A stretch of DNA of 64,000 nucleotides from Thermoflavimicrobium dichotomicum (GTDB lineage: Bacteria; Bacillota; Bacilli; Thermoactinomycetales; Thermoactinomycetaceae): positions 1 to 64,000 of the forward strand of contig NZ_FORR01000008.1 in assembly GCF_900114055.1 (NCBI RefSeq), read 5' to 3'. The translations under genes were made by a program, and so were the position numbers. The notes beneath the pieces are model-generated. The model searched no databases. It saw nothing but the letters and a program-made list of their open reading frames with translations, and was not told where the DNA came from. This document shows, one piece after another, positions 45,909-55,513 of the stretch; within the stretch, counting starts at the first letter, position 1, and each line of letters starts with the position of its first letter.

Positions 45909-46805
45909 ATGGCAATCATGATGCTAAATGGCAAACCCATTTCAGAAGAAGAAGCAACCATCTCTGTTTTAGACCATGGCTTACTGTATGGAGTGGGAGC
46001 ATTTGAGACGTTTCGTATTTATCAAGGTCATCTTTTTTTAATAGAAGATCATTTGACAAGGTTGGAGAAGTTTTTACAGCGGATGATGATTACTCTTCCC
46101 TATACTCGCAGGGAGTGGGAGGAACAGATTCACGAGTTACTTCAGCTAAATGGGATGACAGAAGGGATTGTACGTTTAAGTGTTACAGGCGGGATTGAGG
46201 GGCTGGGTTTAACAGCCTCTTCTTACAAGCGTCCTTCTACGATGATTTTTGTTCGGCCTCTTCCGTTTGAACCAAAGCAACTTTTTGAAACAGGCAAGAA
46301 ATTGCAAGTCGTGTCTGTACCCAGGCATGCAGGTGGTGGTTTGGCCCCCTATAAATCGAACAATTATTTAAACCTGATCCTGGCTCGACAAGAAGTTTCA
46401 GATTTTCCGCATACGGAAGGCTTAATGATTACAGAGAATGGCTATTTGGCAGAAGGGATTGTTAGCAATCTTTTTTTTGTTCGAAGGGAAAAAATATGCA
46501 CCCCTGGTTTGGATCTTGGCATTTTACCAGGCATAACCCGCCAGTGGATTCTTCACTTGGCAAAAAGTTTGGGGTATAAGATAGAGGAAGGACATTATAC
46601 TTTGGCTGATCTGGATCAAGCTGATGAAATATTTGTGACCAACTCGGTGCAGGAAATTGTTCCCATCTATACTTGGAACGGTCAGCGTAAACAGCCAAGA
46701 CAGTCCATTGTTCAACAATTGTATCAGGAGTATCAGAAATATACAACGAAGCTGCGGAGTATAAACGAATGCCTGGAGGGTAGCATGAACGATGAACAAA
46801 AGTGA
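45909..46805 (+). CDS. pabC: Aminodeoxychorismate lyase
   Basis: A 298-residue fold-type IV PLP enzyme. DHGLLYGVGAFETFR, the PLP lysine in YKSNNYLNLILARQE and the C-terminal EIFVTNSVQEIVPI are family motifs. It releases pyruvate from aminodeoxychorismate to yield p-aminobenzoate for folate. The ATG at 45909 follows AAGGGGAAG. It overlaps folP by 14 bases. Branched-chain aminotransferases share the fold, but the folate operon supports PabC. Confidence 0.94.
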   Translation: MAIMMLNGKPISEEEATISVLDHGLLYGVGAFETFRIYQGHLFLIEDHLTRLEKFLQRMMITLPYTRREWEEQIHELLQLNGMTEGIVRLSVTGGIEGLGLTASSYKRPSTMIFVRPLPFEPKQLFETGKKLQVVSVPRHAGGGLAPYKSNNYLNLILARQEVSDFPHTEGLMITENGYLAEGIVSNLFFVRREKICTPGLDLGILPGITRQWILHLAKSLGYKIEEGHYTLADLDQADEIFVTNSVQEIVPIYTWNGQRKQPRQSIVQQLYQEYQKYTTKLRSINECLEGSMNDEQK

Positions 46806-47643
46806 AATACGTGCTGGAAAATATACATTGTCTCTAGGAAATCGTACTTGGGTTATGGGTATCTTGAATGTAACCCCTGATTCGTTTTCGGATGGTGGAA
46901 AGTATAATTCATTAGAACGAGCCTTGGCCCATGCTCTTAAATTGGCTGAAGATGGAGCAGATATTTTGGATATCGGAGGAGAGTCGACTCGTCCGGGGCA
47001 TCAGCCAGTCAGTCTGGAAGAAGAGCTGGAGCGAGTCATCCCGGTCATTGAACGGATTTCCCAAGAGATTGATTTGCCCATTTCCATTGATACGTATAAA
47101 GCGGAAGTGGCGAGACAAGCCATACAGGCTGGTGCCCATATCATTAATGATGTGTGGGGAGCAAAAAAAGACCCAGATATGGCGAAAGTAGCTGCAGAGT
47201 TCGATGTTCCCATTATCTTGATGCATAATCAGACAGAGGCGAAATACCAGTCCTTGATGGGAGATATCAAGGCAGATTTGTTGGAGTCCGTAGAAATTGT
47301 GAAGCGAGCAGGAGTAAAAGAGGAGAAAATCATTTTGGATCCTGGGATTGGTTTTGGAAAGACGTATGAGCAGAATTTACTGGTTATGCGCCATCTAGAG
47401 CAAATTGTCGCTTTAGGCTATCCTGTTTTACTCGGCACTTCGCGCAAATCGATGATTGGAAATACCCTTCGTCTCCCGCCAGAAGAGCGCGTGGAAGGAA
47501 CAGCAGCGACGGTGGCGCTAGGCATTGCAAAAGGGTGTCATATCATGCGAGTGCATGATGTCAAGGAAATGGTTCGTGTATGTCGGATGATGGATGCCAT
47601 GCTATATGGTCCGGAATCGCAAGGGGGACAGACCCATGGATAA
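46792..47643 (+). CDS. folP: Dihydropteroate synthase
   Basis: A 283-residue TIM barrel. WVMGILNVTPDSFSDGG, DIGGESTRPGH and the C-terminal RVHDVKEMVR are the canonical blocks. It joins p-aminobenzoate to the pterin and is the sulfonamide target. The start at 46792 lies inside pabC behind GGAGGG at a somewhat long spacing. It overlaps folB by 8 bases. Confidence 0.96.
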   Translation: MNKSEIRAGKYTLSLGNRTWVMGILNVTPDSFSDGGKYNSLERALAHALKLAEDGADILDIGGESTRPGHQPVSLEEELERVIPVIERISQEIDLPISIDTYKAEVARQAIQAGAHIINDVWGAKKDPDMAKVAAEFDVPIILMHNQTEAKYQSLMGDIKADLLESVEIVKRAGVKEEKIILDPGIGFGKTYEQNLLVMRHLEQIVALGYPVLLGTSRKSMIGNTLRLPPEERVEGTAATVALGIAKGCHIMRVHDVKEMVRVCRMMDAMLYGPESQGGQTHG

Positions 47644-47995
47644 AATTTTTTTTAACAAAATGGCTTTTTATGGTTATCATGGAGTTTATGAGGAAGAAAA
47701 TCGTTTAGGTCAACGCTTTTATGTGGATTTGGAAATGAGATTGGATTTAAAACCAGCTGCTCAAACCGATCATTTAAATCTGACGGTTGATTATGGACAG
47801 GTGTATGAAATGGTCAAACATGAAGTGGAGAATAGCCGTGTGCAGTTAATTGAAACTTTGGCTGAAAACATCGCACAAAAGCTATTGGCGAACTTTCCGA
47901 TTAAAGAAATTCTTGTACGTGTGACAAAACCAGACCCGCCGATTCCAGGCTATTATGATTCGGTTGGTGTCGAGATCATAAGGAGTCAAGGATGA
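47636..47995 (+). CDS. folB: Dihydroneopterin aldolase
   Basis: A 119-residue FolB (120 in B. subtilis). MAFYGYHGVYEEENRLGQRF carries the catalytic region and LIETLAENIA the second motif. It cleaves dihydroneopterin to 6-hydroxymethyldihydropterin. The ATG at 47636 follows AAGGGGGA. The stop overlaps the folK start (ATGA). Confidence 0.96.
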   Translation: MDKIFFNKMAFYGYHGVYEEENRLGQRFYVDLEMRLDLKPAAQTDHLNLTVDYGQVYEMVKHEVENSRVQLIETLAENIAQKLLANFPIKEILVRVTKPDPPIPGYYDSVGVEIIRSQG

Positions 47996-48507
47996 TTACG
48001 GCTTATTTGGGGCTAGGGACAAATTTGGGAGATCGGGTAGCGAGCTTGGAACAAGCGATTGGCATGCTCAAACAAACACCAGGCATTTCTGTTCAGCGCA
48101 TTTCGTCTGTGTATGAAACAAGCCCGGTTGGTTATCTGGAACAACCCCCTTTTTATAATCTGGCAATGGAGATATTGACCACTTTACCTCCTCGTGATTT
48201 ATTAGGTAGGATATTGGAAGTGGAACGTAAGCTACATCGTGTACGAACGGTTCGTTGGGGACCAAGAACAATTGATATTGATATCCTGCTTTATGGAGAT
48301 CAAATCGTGAATGAAGAGGGGTTGCAAATTCCACATCCTCGGATGACTGAGCGTGCTTTTGTATTGGTGCCGCTTTATGAGATTGCAGGAAATATCTTGA
48401 TTCCAGGCAAGCAACAAACTGTAAAATATTGGTTGGCTCAATTACCCAAGGATCAAGAAATTCAGCAAACAGAGATCCGGTTGGGGTTAGAGCGTTATCC
48501 TGTATAA
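47992..48507 (+). CDS. folK: 2-amino-4-hydroxy-6-hydroxymethyldihydropteridine pyrophosphokinase
   Basis: A 171-residue HPPK. AYLGLGTNLGDR, SSVYETSPVGY, RWGPRTIDIDILLYGD and PHPRMTERAFVL follow the family pattern. It pyrophosphorylates the pterin for FolP. The ATG at 47992 follows AAGGA within the folB end. yazB, next in B. subtilis, is absent. Confidence 0.96.
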   Translation: MITAYLGLGTNLGDRVASLEQAIGMLKQTPGISVQRISSVYETSPVGYLEQPPFYNLAMEILTTLPPRDLLGRILEVERKLHRVRTVRWGPRTIDIDILLYGDQIVNEEGLQIPHPRMTERAFVLVPLYEIAGNILIPGKQQTVKYWLAQLPKDQEIQQTEIRLGLERYPV

Positions 48508-48552
48508 AGCCTCTGAAAGATTTCGTAAGGTTACATTTGTTGACAAATGCAT

Positions 48553-48632
48553 GGGTTCTTTTTCCGATGGAGCGATTTTGTTCACAGGAACGCTATGAAA
48601 AAGGAACCCTCGTGTCAGAGCGGGTTTTTTTG
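48553..48632 (+). promoter_or_regulatory. Attenuator-like leader before dusB-lysS
   Basis: A hairpin pairs GGGTTCTTTTTC (48553-48564) with GAAAAAGGAACCC (48597-48609), with inner AGCG/CGCT pairing. A terminator (AACC-CTC with GAG-GGTT, 48605-48626, then TTTTTTT) uses the same AACCC bases, so the two folds exclude each other. No T-box motif is present. Confidence 0.45.
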
Positions 48633-48681
48633 TAACGATTAATCAAGTGAAATCACTTTGTAAAGGAAAGGAGGAATTTTG

Positions 48682-49689
48682 ATGCTTAAAATTGGTGATA
48701 TTCAATTAAAAAACCAGGTTGTATTAGCTCCGATGGCTGGAGTATGTAATCCCGCTTTTCGTTTAATTGCGAAGGAATTTGGAGCAGGATTGGTTTGTGC
48801 AGAAATGGTGAGTGATAAAGCCATTTTACATGGAAACAAACGGACAAAAGAAATGCTTTATGTTGATGAGCGGGAAAAACCGCTTAGCCTCCAGATTTTT
48901 GGCGGTGATAAAGAGAGTCTGGTGGAAGCGGCAAAAATCGTTGATGAACAAACGAATGCAGATATTATCGATATTAATATGGGGTGCCCGGTTCCAAAAG
49001 TAACGAAATGCGATGCAGGTGCTCGCTGGCTCCTCAATCCAAAAAAGATTGAAGAAATGGTGTCTGCAGTGGTCAAAGCCGTTAAAAAACCGGTGACAGT
49101 GAAAATGCGAATCGGATGGGATGAAGATCATATTTATGCCGTAGAAAATGCTCAAGCTGTTGAACGTGCAGGGGCAAAAGCGGTTACTGTTCATGGTCGT
49201 ACTCGCGTCCAGATGTATCGTGGAACAGCCAATTGGGATATGATCCGGCAGGTCAAAGAGGCTGTCAAAATTCCTGTGATCGGAAATGGAGATGTATTTA
49301 CACCCGAAGATGCCCGTCGGATGCTAGATATCACAGGTTGTGATGGGGTAATGATTGGACGCGGGGCTTTGGGTAACCCATGGATGCTCTATCGTACCGT
49401 TCATTATCTCGAAACGGGTGAGCTTTTGCCTGAGCCGACCCCCATGGAAAAGATGCGTATTGCAATTGTTCACATGGATCGTTTGGTTGCCTTGCGTGGA
49501 GAAAGAGTAGCGGTTCGGGAAATGCGCAAGCATGCGGCTTGGTATTTGAAAGGGTTACGTGGTGCTGCGCGTATCAAGGATTTGGTCAATTTACAAGAAA
49601 CACGTGACGGAATGGCTGAACTTCTGCTAAACTTTGCTAGAGAGTTAGAGGAACAAAGAGAAATAAAAGAGCCAGCTGCGGCAGTTTGA
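48682..49689 (+). CDS. dusB: tRNA-dihydrouridine synthase
   Basis: A 335-residue FMN enzyme (DusB group, YacF in B. subtilis). [24 protein letters not shown] (catalytic cysteine), VKMRIGW, VHGRTR and [16 protein letters not shown] are present. It reduces uridines in tRNA. The ATG at 48682 has AAAGGAGG 7 bases upstream. lysS follows after 31 bases, forming a two-gene unit. Confidence 0.95.
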   Translation: MLKIGDIQLKNQVVLAPMAGVCNPAFRLIAKEFGAGLVCAEMVSDKAILHGNKRTKEMLYVDEREKPLSLQIFGGDKESLVEAAKIVDEQTNADIIDINMGCPVPKVTKCDAGARWLLNPKKIEEMVSAVVKAVKKPVTVKMRIGWDEDHIYAVENAQAVERAGAKAVTVHGRTRVQMYRGTANWDMIRQVKEAVKIPVIGNGDVFTPEDARRMLDITGCDGVMIGRGALGNPWMLYRTVHYLETGELLPEPTPMEKMRIAIVHMDRLVALRGERVAVREMRKHAAWYLKGLRGAARIKDLVNLQETRDGMAELLLNFARELEEQREIKEPAAAV

Positions 49690-49717
49690 TGTGCCGCAAG
49701 CGCCAAGAGGTGAGTAA

Positions 49718-51214
<1,497 letters not shown>

Positions 51215-51222
51215 AATGAACC

Positions 51223-51266
51223 AGAGGTGCATTTCTCAGCTAGTGAGAATGCATCTCTTTTTTTTT
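51223..51266 (+). terminator. Terminator of lysS
   Basis: AGAGGTGCAT.TCTCA and TGAGA.TGCATCTCT form a long stem (one T/A mismatch) around GCTAG, followed by a run of about nine T. Confidence 0.95.
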
Positions 51267-51353
51267 ATGAAGAAAATAGAGAGTTCTTAGAGAAAAATAA
51301 ATAAATTTCTAGTATACTATGATTTGTAGTTTTTTGATAAAAGGGTGAGGAAA

Positions 51354-53165
51354 TTGGAACATCATTTTCAGGTACATCTAAAAGGGATTATCGACTTACT
51401 TAGCCATCATTTGTATAGTGGGCCTCACGTATTTGTCAGGGAATTGTTGCAGAATGGAGTAGATGCGATTTCGGCTCGTCAAAAGTTGGATCCAAAGTAT
51501 CAAGGGAAAGTTGAAATTGAATTGGTTCAACCCGAACAAGGCTTTCCTACCATTATCTTTCAGGATAACGGAATTGGTTTAACAGAAGAGGAAGTTCATC
51601 GTTTTTTGGCGACAATCGGTCAAAGTTCCAAACGGGCAGAACTGGCTGAGCAACGTACGGATTTCATTGGACAGTTTGGGATTGGGTTGCTTTCCTGTTT
51701 TATGGTAGCAGATGAGATTGTGGTTGTGACTCAGTCAGCAAAGGCCGGGCATCCACCCATCGAGTGGAGAGGGAGACAGGATGGAACTTATGAAATCAAA
51801 AAGATTGATCAGGTGAAGATTGAGCCAGGTACCCGTGTTTATTTGCGGGCTCGCCCAGACCGCCTGGAATATTTTACTCCCGAGAAGATCATAGAGTTGG
51901 TAAGGTATTTTGGTGAGTTGCTTCCTGTTCCTATTTACTTCCATACTGATGATCGCTCGATTCAAGTCAATGACCGTCGTCCGCCTTGGGAGAGAACCTA
52001 TTTAACCAAAGAAGATGAAAAAAGTGCTTATTTAGCATTTGGCAGGGAAATGTTTAACCTGGAAGTACGTCATTATATTCCTCTTTATTCAGAGGTGGGG
52101 GGAGTGGTTGGTGCCGCGTATGTTTTGCCTCATTCTGCGACACTCCATACTCGCTCTCGTCACCGGGTATATCTAAAGGGAATGCTTCTTTCGGAAAAGA
52201 TTGAAGGATTATTGCCAGAGTGGGCGGTATTCCTTCGGTGCGTAGTAGATGCCCAATCTTTAAGGCCGGTTGCTTCTCGAGAAGGATTTTATGAAGATGA
52301 AAATCTAGAGGCAGTACGTCATTATTTTGGGGAGACGATTCGTCACCATTTGCTGGATTTGGCAACGACCCAGCCTGAAATGCTGAATTATATCATTTCG
52401 TTACACCATGCTGCGATGCGGGAGTTAGCGGCAGAGGATGATGAGTGTTTGCGTGTGTTTGGAGAATGGTTGCCATTTCAGACAACGCTGGGAACGATGA
52501 CATTAAAGCAATATCGACAAAAATATGATGTCATCCGATACGTTTCCAGTGTAGATGCTTTCAGACAGATTGCTCAGGTTGCTGCAGCAGAGGATTTGTG
52601 TGTCATTAATGCAGGATACTATCGGGATGCTGAAGTCATTCGAAAATTGAAAGAAATGGAGCCAGGCTTGAAAATAGAACATCTTGATGCCACAACCATT
52701 GCACAACATTTTGAAGAGTTGGCATTGGCCGAGCGGGACCAGGCATTTGATTTGTTGCGTACAGCTGAAATTGTCTTGCAACCTTTTCGTTGTGGAGTGG
52801 ATATCAAAAAGTTCCAACCTGTCAGTTTACCCGTTCTTTATATCAACAATGATGAAGAACAATTTCTGCGTCAGGCAGAACAAAGCAAAGAAGTTGCCAG
52901 CTCCCTGTGGGGAGACATTTTGGATGCAGTTACAGCGGGAAAAGAAGAAGTGAGTTATGCCAGTCTCTGTTTTAACTACAATAATCCGCTGGTTCAGCGT
53001 CTGATGACAATCCAGGATCGCCAACTGATTCGTCGTTCTGTGGAAATGTTATATGTCCAAGCCTTGCTCATGGGACATCATCCCCTTTCCAATCGTGAAA
53101 TGACTTTATTGAATCAGGGATTACTTGGGTTGATTAATATTGCTTTGGAACGGGAAAAAGGGTAA
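51354..53165 (+). CDS. HtpG-like Hsp90 family protein
   Basis: A 603-residue divergent Hsp90. The GHKL ATPase domain has E30 and N34 in RELLQNGVDA (canonical RELISNASDA), DNGIG at 71-75 and GQFGIG at 106-111. The middle-domain arginine that contacts ATP is kept in ASREGFYED. The C-terminal dimerisation region is less conserved. It should be an ATP-driven chaperone distinct from canonical HtpG. The TTG at 51354 behind AGGGTGAGG is preferred; GTG 51345 is an alternative. A helical-repeat gene follows by 29 bases, a pairing I recall from actinobacterial Hsp90-like loci. Confidence 0.88.
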   Translation: MEHHFQVHLKGIIDLLSHHLYSGPHVFVRELLQNGVDAISARQKLDPKYQGKVEIELVQPEQGFPTIIFQDNGIGLTEEEVHRFLATIGQSSKRAELAEQRTDFIGQFGIGLLSCFMVADEIVVVTQSAKAGHPPIEWRGRQDGTYEIKKIDQVKIEPGTRVYLRARPDRLEYFTPEKIIELVRYFGELLPVPIYFHTDDRSIQVNDRRPPWERTYLTKEDEKSAYLAFGREMFNLEVRHYIPLYSEVGGVVGAAYVLPHSATLHTRSRHRVYLKGMLLSEKIEGLLPEWAVFLRCVVDAQSLRPVASREGFYEDENLEAVRHYFGETIRHHLLDLATTQPEMLNYIISLHHAAMRELAAEDDECLRVFGEWLPFQTTLGTMTLKQYRQKYDVIRYVSSVDAFRQIAQVAAAEDLCVINAGYYRDAEVIRKLKEMEPGLKIEHLDATTIAQHFEELALAERDQAFDLLRTAEIVLQPFRCGVDIKKFQPVSLPVLYINNDEEQFLRQAEQSKEVASSLWGDILDAVTAGKEEVSYASLCFNYNNPLVQRLMTIQDRQLIRRSVEMLYVQALLMGHHPLSNREMTLLNQGLLGLINIALEREKG

Positions 53166-53194
53166 GCGGAAGGACGTAAGGAGGATTATGATTC

Positions 53195-54304
53195 ATGAAT
53201 TATGTAGAAGAAGTGGAACAGTTAATTGCAAGTGTGAAGGATGAAACGGGTTCAAAGCGATCTGAAGCGATTAAGAAAGCGATCCGTATAGCGGATACCC
53301 ATCAGGATGTTCGGTTGGGTTTAAAGGCAAGAATAGAAGGGATTTTTGATGGCCTGAACGTTGATGAAATGATGGTCGCATTTAGTTGGGTATGGTCGCA
53401 GCTTGATCAACATCCAGAGTTGGAAGAAGAAGTAGATATATGGAAGTTGCTGTTTAGATATAAAAGTGCTCCTCATTATGCGTGTAAATACCCAACATTG
53501 ACGCGTGAGAAGATTTACCGGATCATGGATGATGTGATTAAACGGTTTCGAAAGTATGGCTATGGTGAGAAGCCTTTGTATCGTCAAAGATGTCGTATTG
53601 CCATGTCTATGAAGGATAAGGAAATGGCTCGTGATTATTACCAATTGTGGAAAACCTCGACAGAGGACGGAAACCTGGAAGACTGCAGAGCCTGTGTAAC
53701 AAGATTTGAAGCCCACTACCATTTATGGTTGGGAGAGCTCGACCAGGCACTCGAATTGGCAAAACCGATCTTCCAGAAGGAATTACAATGTCGGGGAATT
53801 GATGAGAGTTTTTACTCTCCATTTCTACTTCCCCTGTTACAAGCAGGCAGACTGGAAGAAGCAAAACGGTTACATCAAAAAGGATTTAAAAAAGTCTTTG
53901 ATGAGGAATGGGTAGCGGATGGAGGCTACCATTTGCAGTTCCTGGTTTTGACGGATCAAATGAATCGTGCGACCCGTTTGTTTAAAAAATTGATTGGTAC
54001 GGCGTTTAAAGCTCCGCGTGAACCATGGGAGGAATGGTATTTTTTCCTTGGCGGCCGACTTTATTTAAAGAAGTTGTTGCAGTTAGGCAGAAAAAAGATC
54101 AAAATAGATACAACTACACCTTTACCTGTTCGTGGGGATGCAAGAAACTTTTATCGGATTGATGAACTGGCGGAATGTTTTTATCATGAGCTGAAAATGT
54201 TTGCTGATCAAATGGATGCAAGAAACAGGAATGACTGGTACAATAAAAAAATAGAAGAAAATGAATCTTTACTGGAAAAGATATCTCTTGTTCGCGGAAA
54301 ATGA
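53195..54304 (+). CDS. Helical-repeat (TPR-like) protein, partner of the Hsp90-like gene
   Basis: A 369-residue, all-helical soluble protein. Degenerate TPR/HAT-type repeats are suggested by LGLKARIEGIF, YRQRCRIAMSMKDKEMARDYYQLW, and EAHYHLWLGELDQALELAKPIF (read in pieces). No catalytic motif, signal peptide or membrane segment is visible. Close spacing to the Hsp90-like gene and the frequent use of TPR clamps by Hsp90 co-chaperones suggest a co-chaperone or client adaptor; this is inference. The ATG at 53195 follows TAAGGAGG. Confidence 0.75.
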   Translation: MNYVEEVEQLIASVKDETGSKRSEAIKKAIRIADTHQDVRLGLKARIEGIFDGLNVDEMMVAFSWVWSQLDQHPELEEEVDIWKLLFRYKSAPHYACKYPTLTREKIYRIMDDVIKRFRKYGYGEKPLYRQRCRIAMSMKDKEMARDYYQLWKTSTEDGNLEDCRACVTRFEAHYHLWLGELDQALELAKPIFQKELQCRGIDESFYSPFLLPLLQAGRLEEAKRLHQKGFKKVFDEEWVADGGYHLQFLVLTDQMNRATRLFKKLIGTAFKAPREPWEEWYFFLGGRLYLKKLLQLGRKKIKIDTTTPLPVRGDARNFYRIDELAECFYHELKMFADQMDARNRNDWYNKKIEENESLLEKISLVRGK

Positions 54305-54500
54305 TAAAATAATAATGGGACTCTATATAAAAAACTACGTTATAGCATTATTTTTCTACTTAATGCAGATAAGAAATATCATGAATATGCGAATAAATCA
54401 TTTTTGGAGAGATCTCACTGCTTCTTTGTTTTTGCTTGTCATGGACTGTGCCTACATTGATTTTGCCCTTAAAATTCCTTGATTGAACAGCGGTGTTTGC

Positions 54501-54529
54501 TTGTCTATTGAATCGAAACAGACTATAAT
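54501..54529 (+). promoter_or_regulatory. Candidate sigma-A promoter before the grpE-like gene
   Basis: TTGTCT (54501-54506), a 17-base spacer and TATAAT (54524-54529). The 430-base gap 54305-54734 otherwise holds a GAATTTGT/ACAAATTC inverted repeat (54546-54582) around a TTGTGTAC-type tandem repeat, and no gene. No CIRCE element (TTAGCACTC-N9-GAGTGCTAA) is present. Confidence 0.6.
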
Positions 54530-54734
54530 GAGCGTGTAACCATGTGAATTTGTGTACTTGTGTACGATCTTACGACAAATTCGTATATAAGGCAGAATTT
54601 AACGAACAAAAGGGAATAAAAGTACTGAGTTTCGATAGACAATCTCTAATATTGAAGTAATTTTTACAAATACTTCTACTATACTAGGATTATATCCATA
54701 AGATATGTAAACTAGTAAACAGGGAGGAACAACC

Positions 54735-55340
54735 ATGGATCCCAACAAAGAGAGAAAAGAGACAACCGGTCACCTTGTTCCACATGAGTCTCGGCGGATG
54801 AGATTTCGCATGGCGAGAGATGATATGAGACAGGATCGACAACAACAGCAGGTTCTCTCTTTTTTATCTAGTTTGCAAGCGAATTTTAGCTCACTAGTGC
54901 GTCTGATTGAATCCCGACTCAAATATGATAAAACAAAAGAGGCTGCTTTTGAACGTCTTTACCAAGAAATGGATGAATTAAAACAGGATCAGGAGCTTAA
55001 TCAACTACGTCCACTTTATATTGATTTGATTTTGCTCATAGACCGCATGAATAATATATATAAAGAAAAAGTCAGTTCTGGATCAGCCTCACCTGAGATT
55101 ACTAGTCTGCTAGAATCGCTTAGCCATGAGTTGATTGAGATTTTGTATCGAAGAGGAGTCGAATTGATTGTCTGTCCATCCCCTAGATTTGATCCAAAAA
55201 TTCAGCAAGTCATTCGAGTAATTCCGACCTCCAATCCCCAAGAAGACAATCTAGTGGTTGAAGTGGTTCGTCATGGTTTCAAATATAAAGATGTCCTTCT
55301 ACGCCCAGAAGAAGTAGTCATTAAAAAATATAAGCCTTAA
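54735..55340 (+). CDS. GrpE-like nucleotide exchange factor
   Basis: A 201-residue protein with a charged N-terminus, a long central helix (about 60-140) and a small beta domain at the end. The C-terminal pattern RFDPKIQQVIRVIPT, then EVVRHGFKYKDVLLRPEEVVIKKY, matches GrpE (FDP...GY...LRPA.V.V). The central LIDRMNNI and LSHELIEILYRRGVE also fit. It would release ADP from the Hsp70 encoded next. It is a divergent paralogue, so the canonical hrcA-grpE-dnaK-dnaJ operon is probably elsewhere. The ATG at 54735 follows AGGGAGG. Confidence 0.8.
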   Translation: MDPNKERKETTGHLVPHESRRMRFRMARDDMRQDRQQQQVLSFLSSLQANFSSLVRLIESRLKYDKTKEAAFERLYQEMDELKQDQELNQLRPLYIDLILLIDRMNNIYKEKVSSGSASPEITSLLESLSHELIEILYRRGVELIVCPSPRFDPKIQQVIRVIPTSNPQEDNLVVEVVRHGFKYKDVLLRPEEVVIKKYKP

Positions 55341-55344
55341 GATT

Positions 55345-55393
55345 GAAAACATCCCAATGAGTTGATCGTTGGGAGTTGTTTTCATTTTGTGAC
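55345..55393 (+). terminator. Hairpin between the grpE-like and hsp70 genes
   Basis: GAAAACA-TCCCAA pairs with TTGGGA-G-TTGTTTTC around an 11-base loop. The T-rich right arm may allow partial termination. Confidence 0.5.
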
Positions 55394-55513
55394 TTTAGTA
55401 GGCTTTTTTAGAGAGAATGTCAAGTATTCCTATATAAGAAAATTAGTTGGATTACAATAATTTGCATCCTTTTTATCCCTTCGTTTTATTTTGCAAAAGG
55501 AGTGAAAGAAGAA

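Noticed and set aside
48508-48681. T-box or lysine riboswitch before dusB-lysS
   Set aside because: No TGGTACC-type T-box and no lysine riboswitch core could be recognised; only the competing hairpins remain.
54261-54482. Plus-strand open frame overlapping the end of the Hsp90-partner gene
   Set aside because: No ribosome-binding site; the AT-rich composition explains the open frame.
54305-55513. CIRCE operator for HrcA before the grpE-like or hsp70 gene
   Set aside because: The TTAGCACTC-N9-GAGTGCTAA pattern was looked for and not seen, so heat-shock control by HrcA is not supported.
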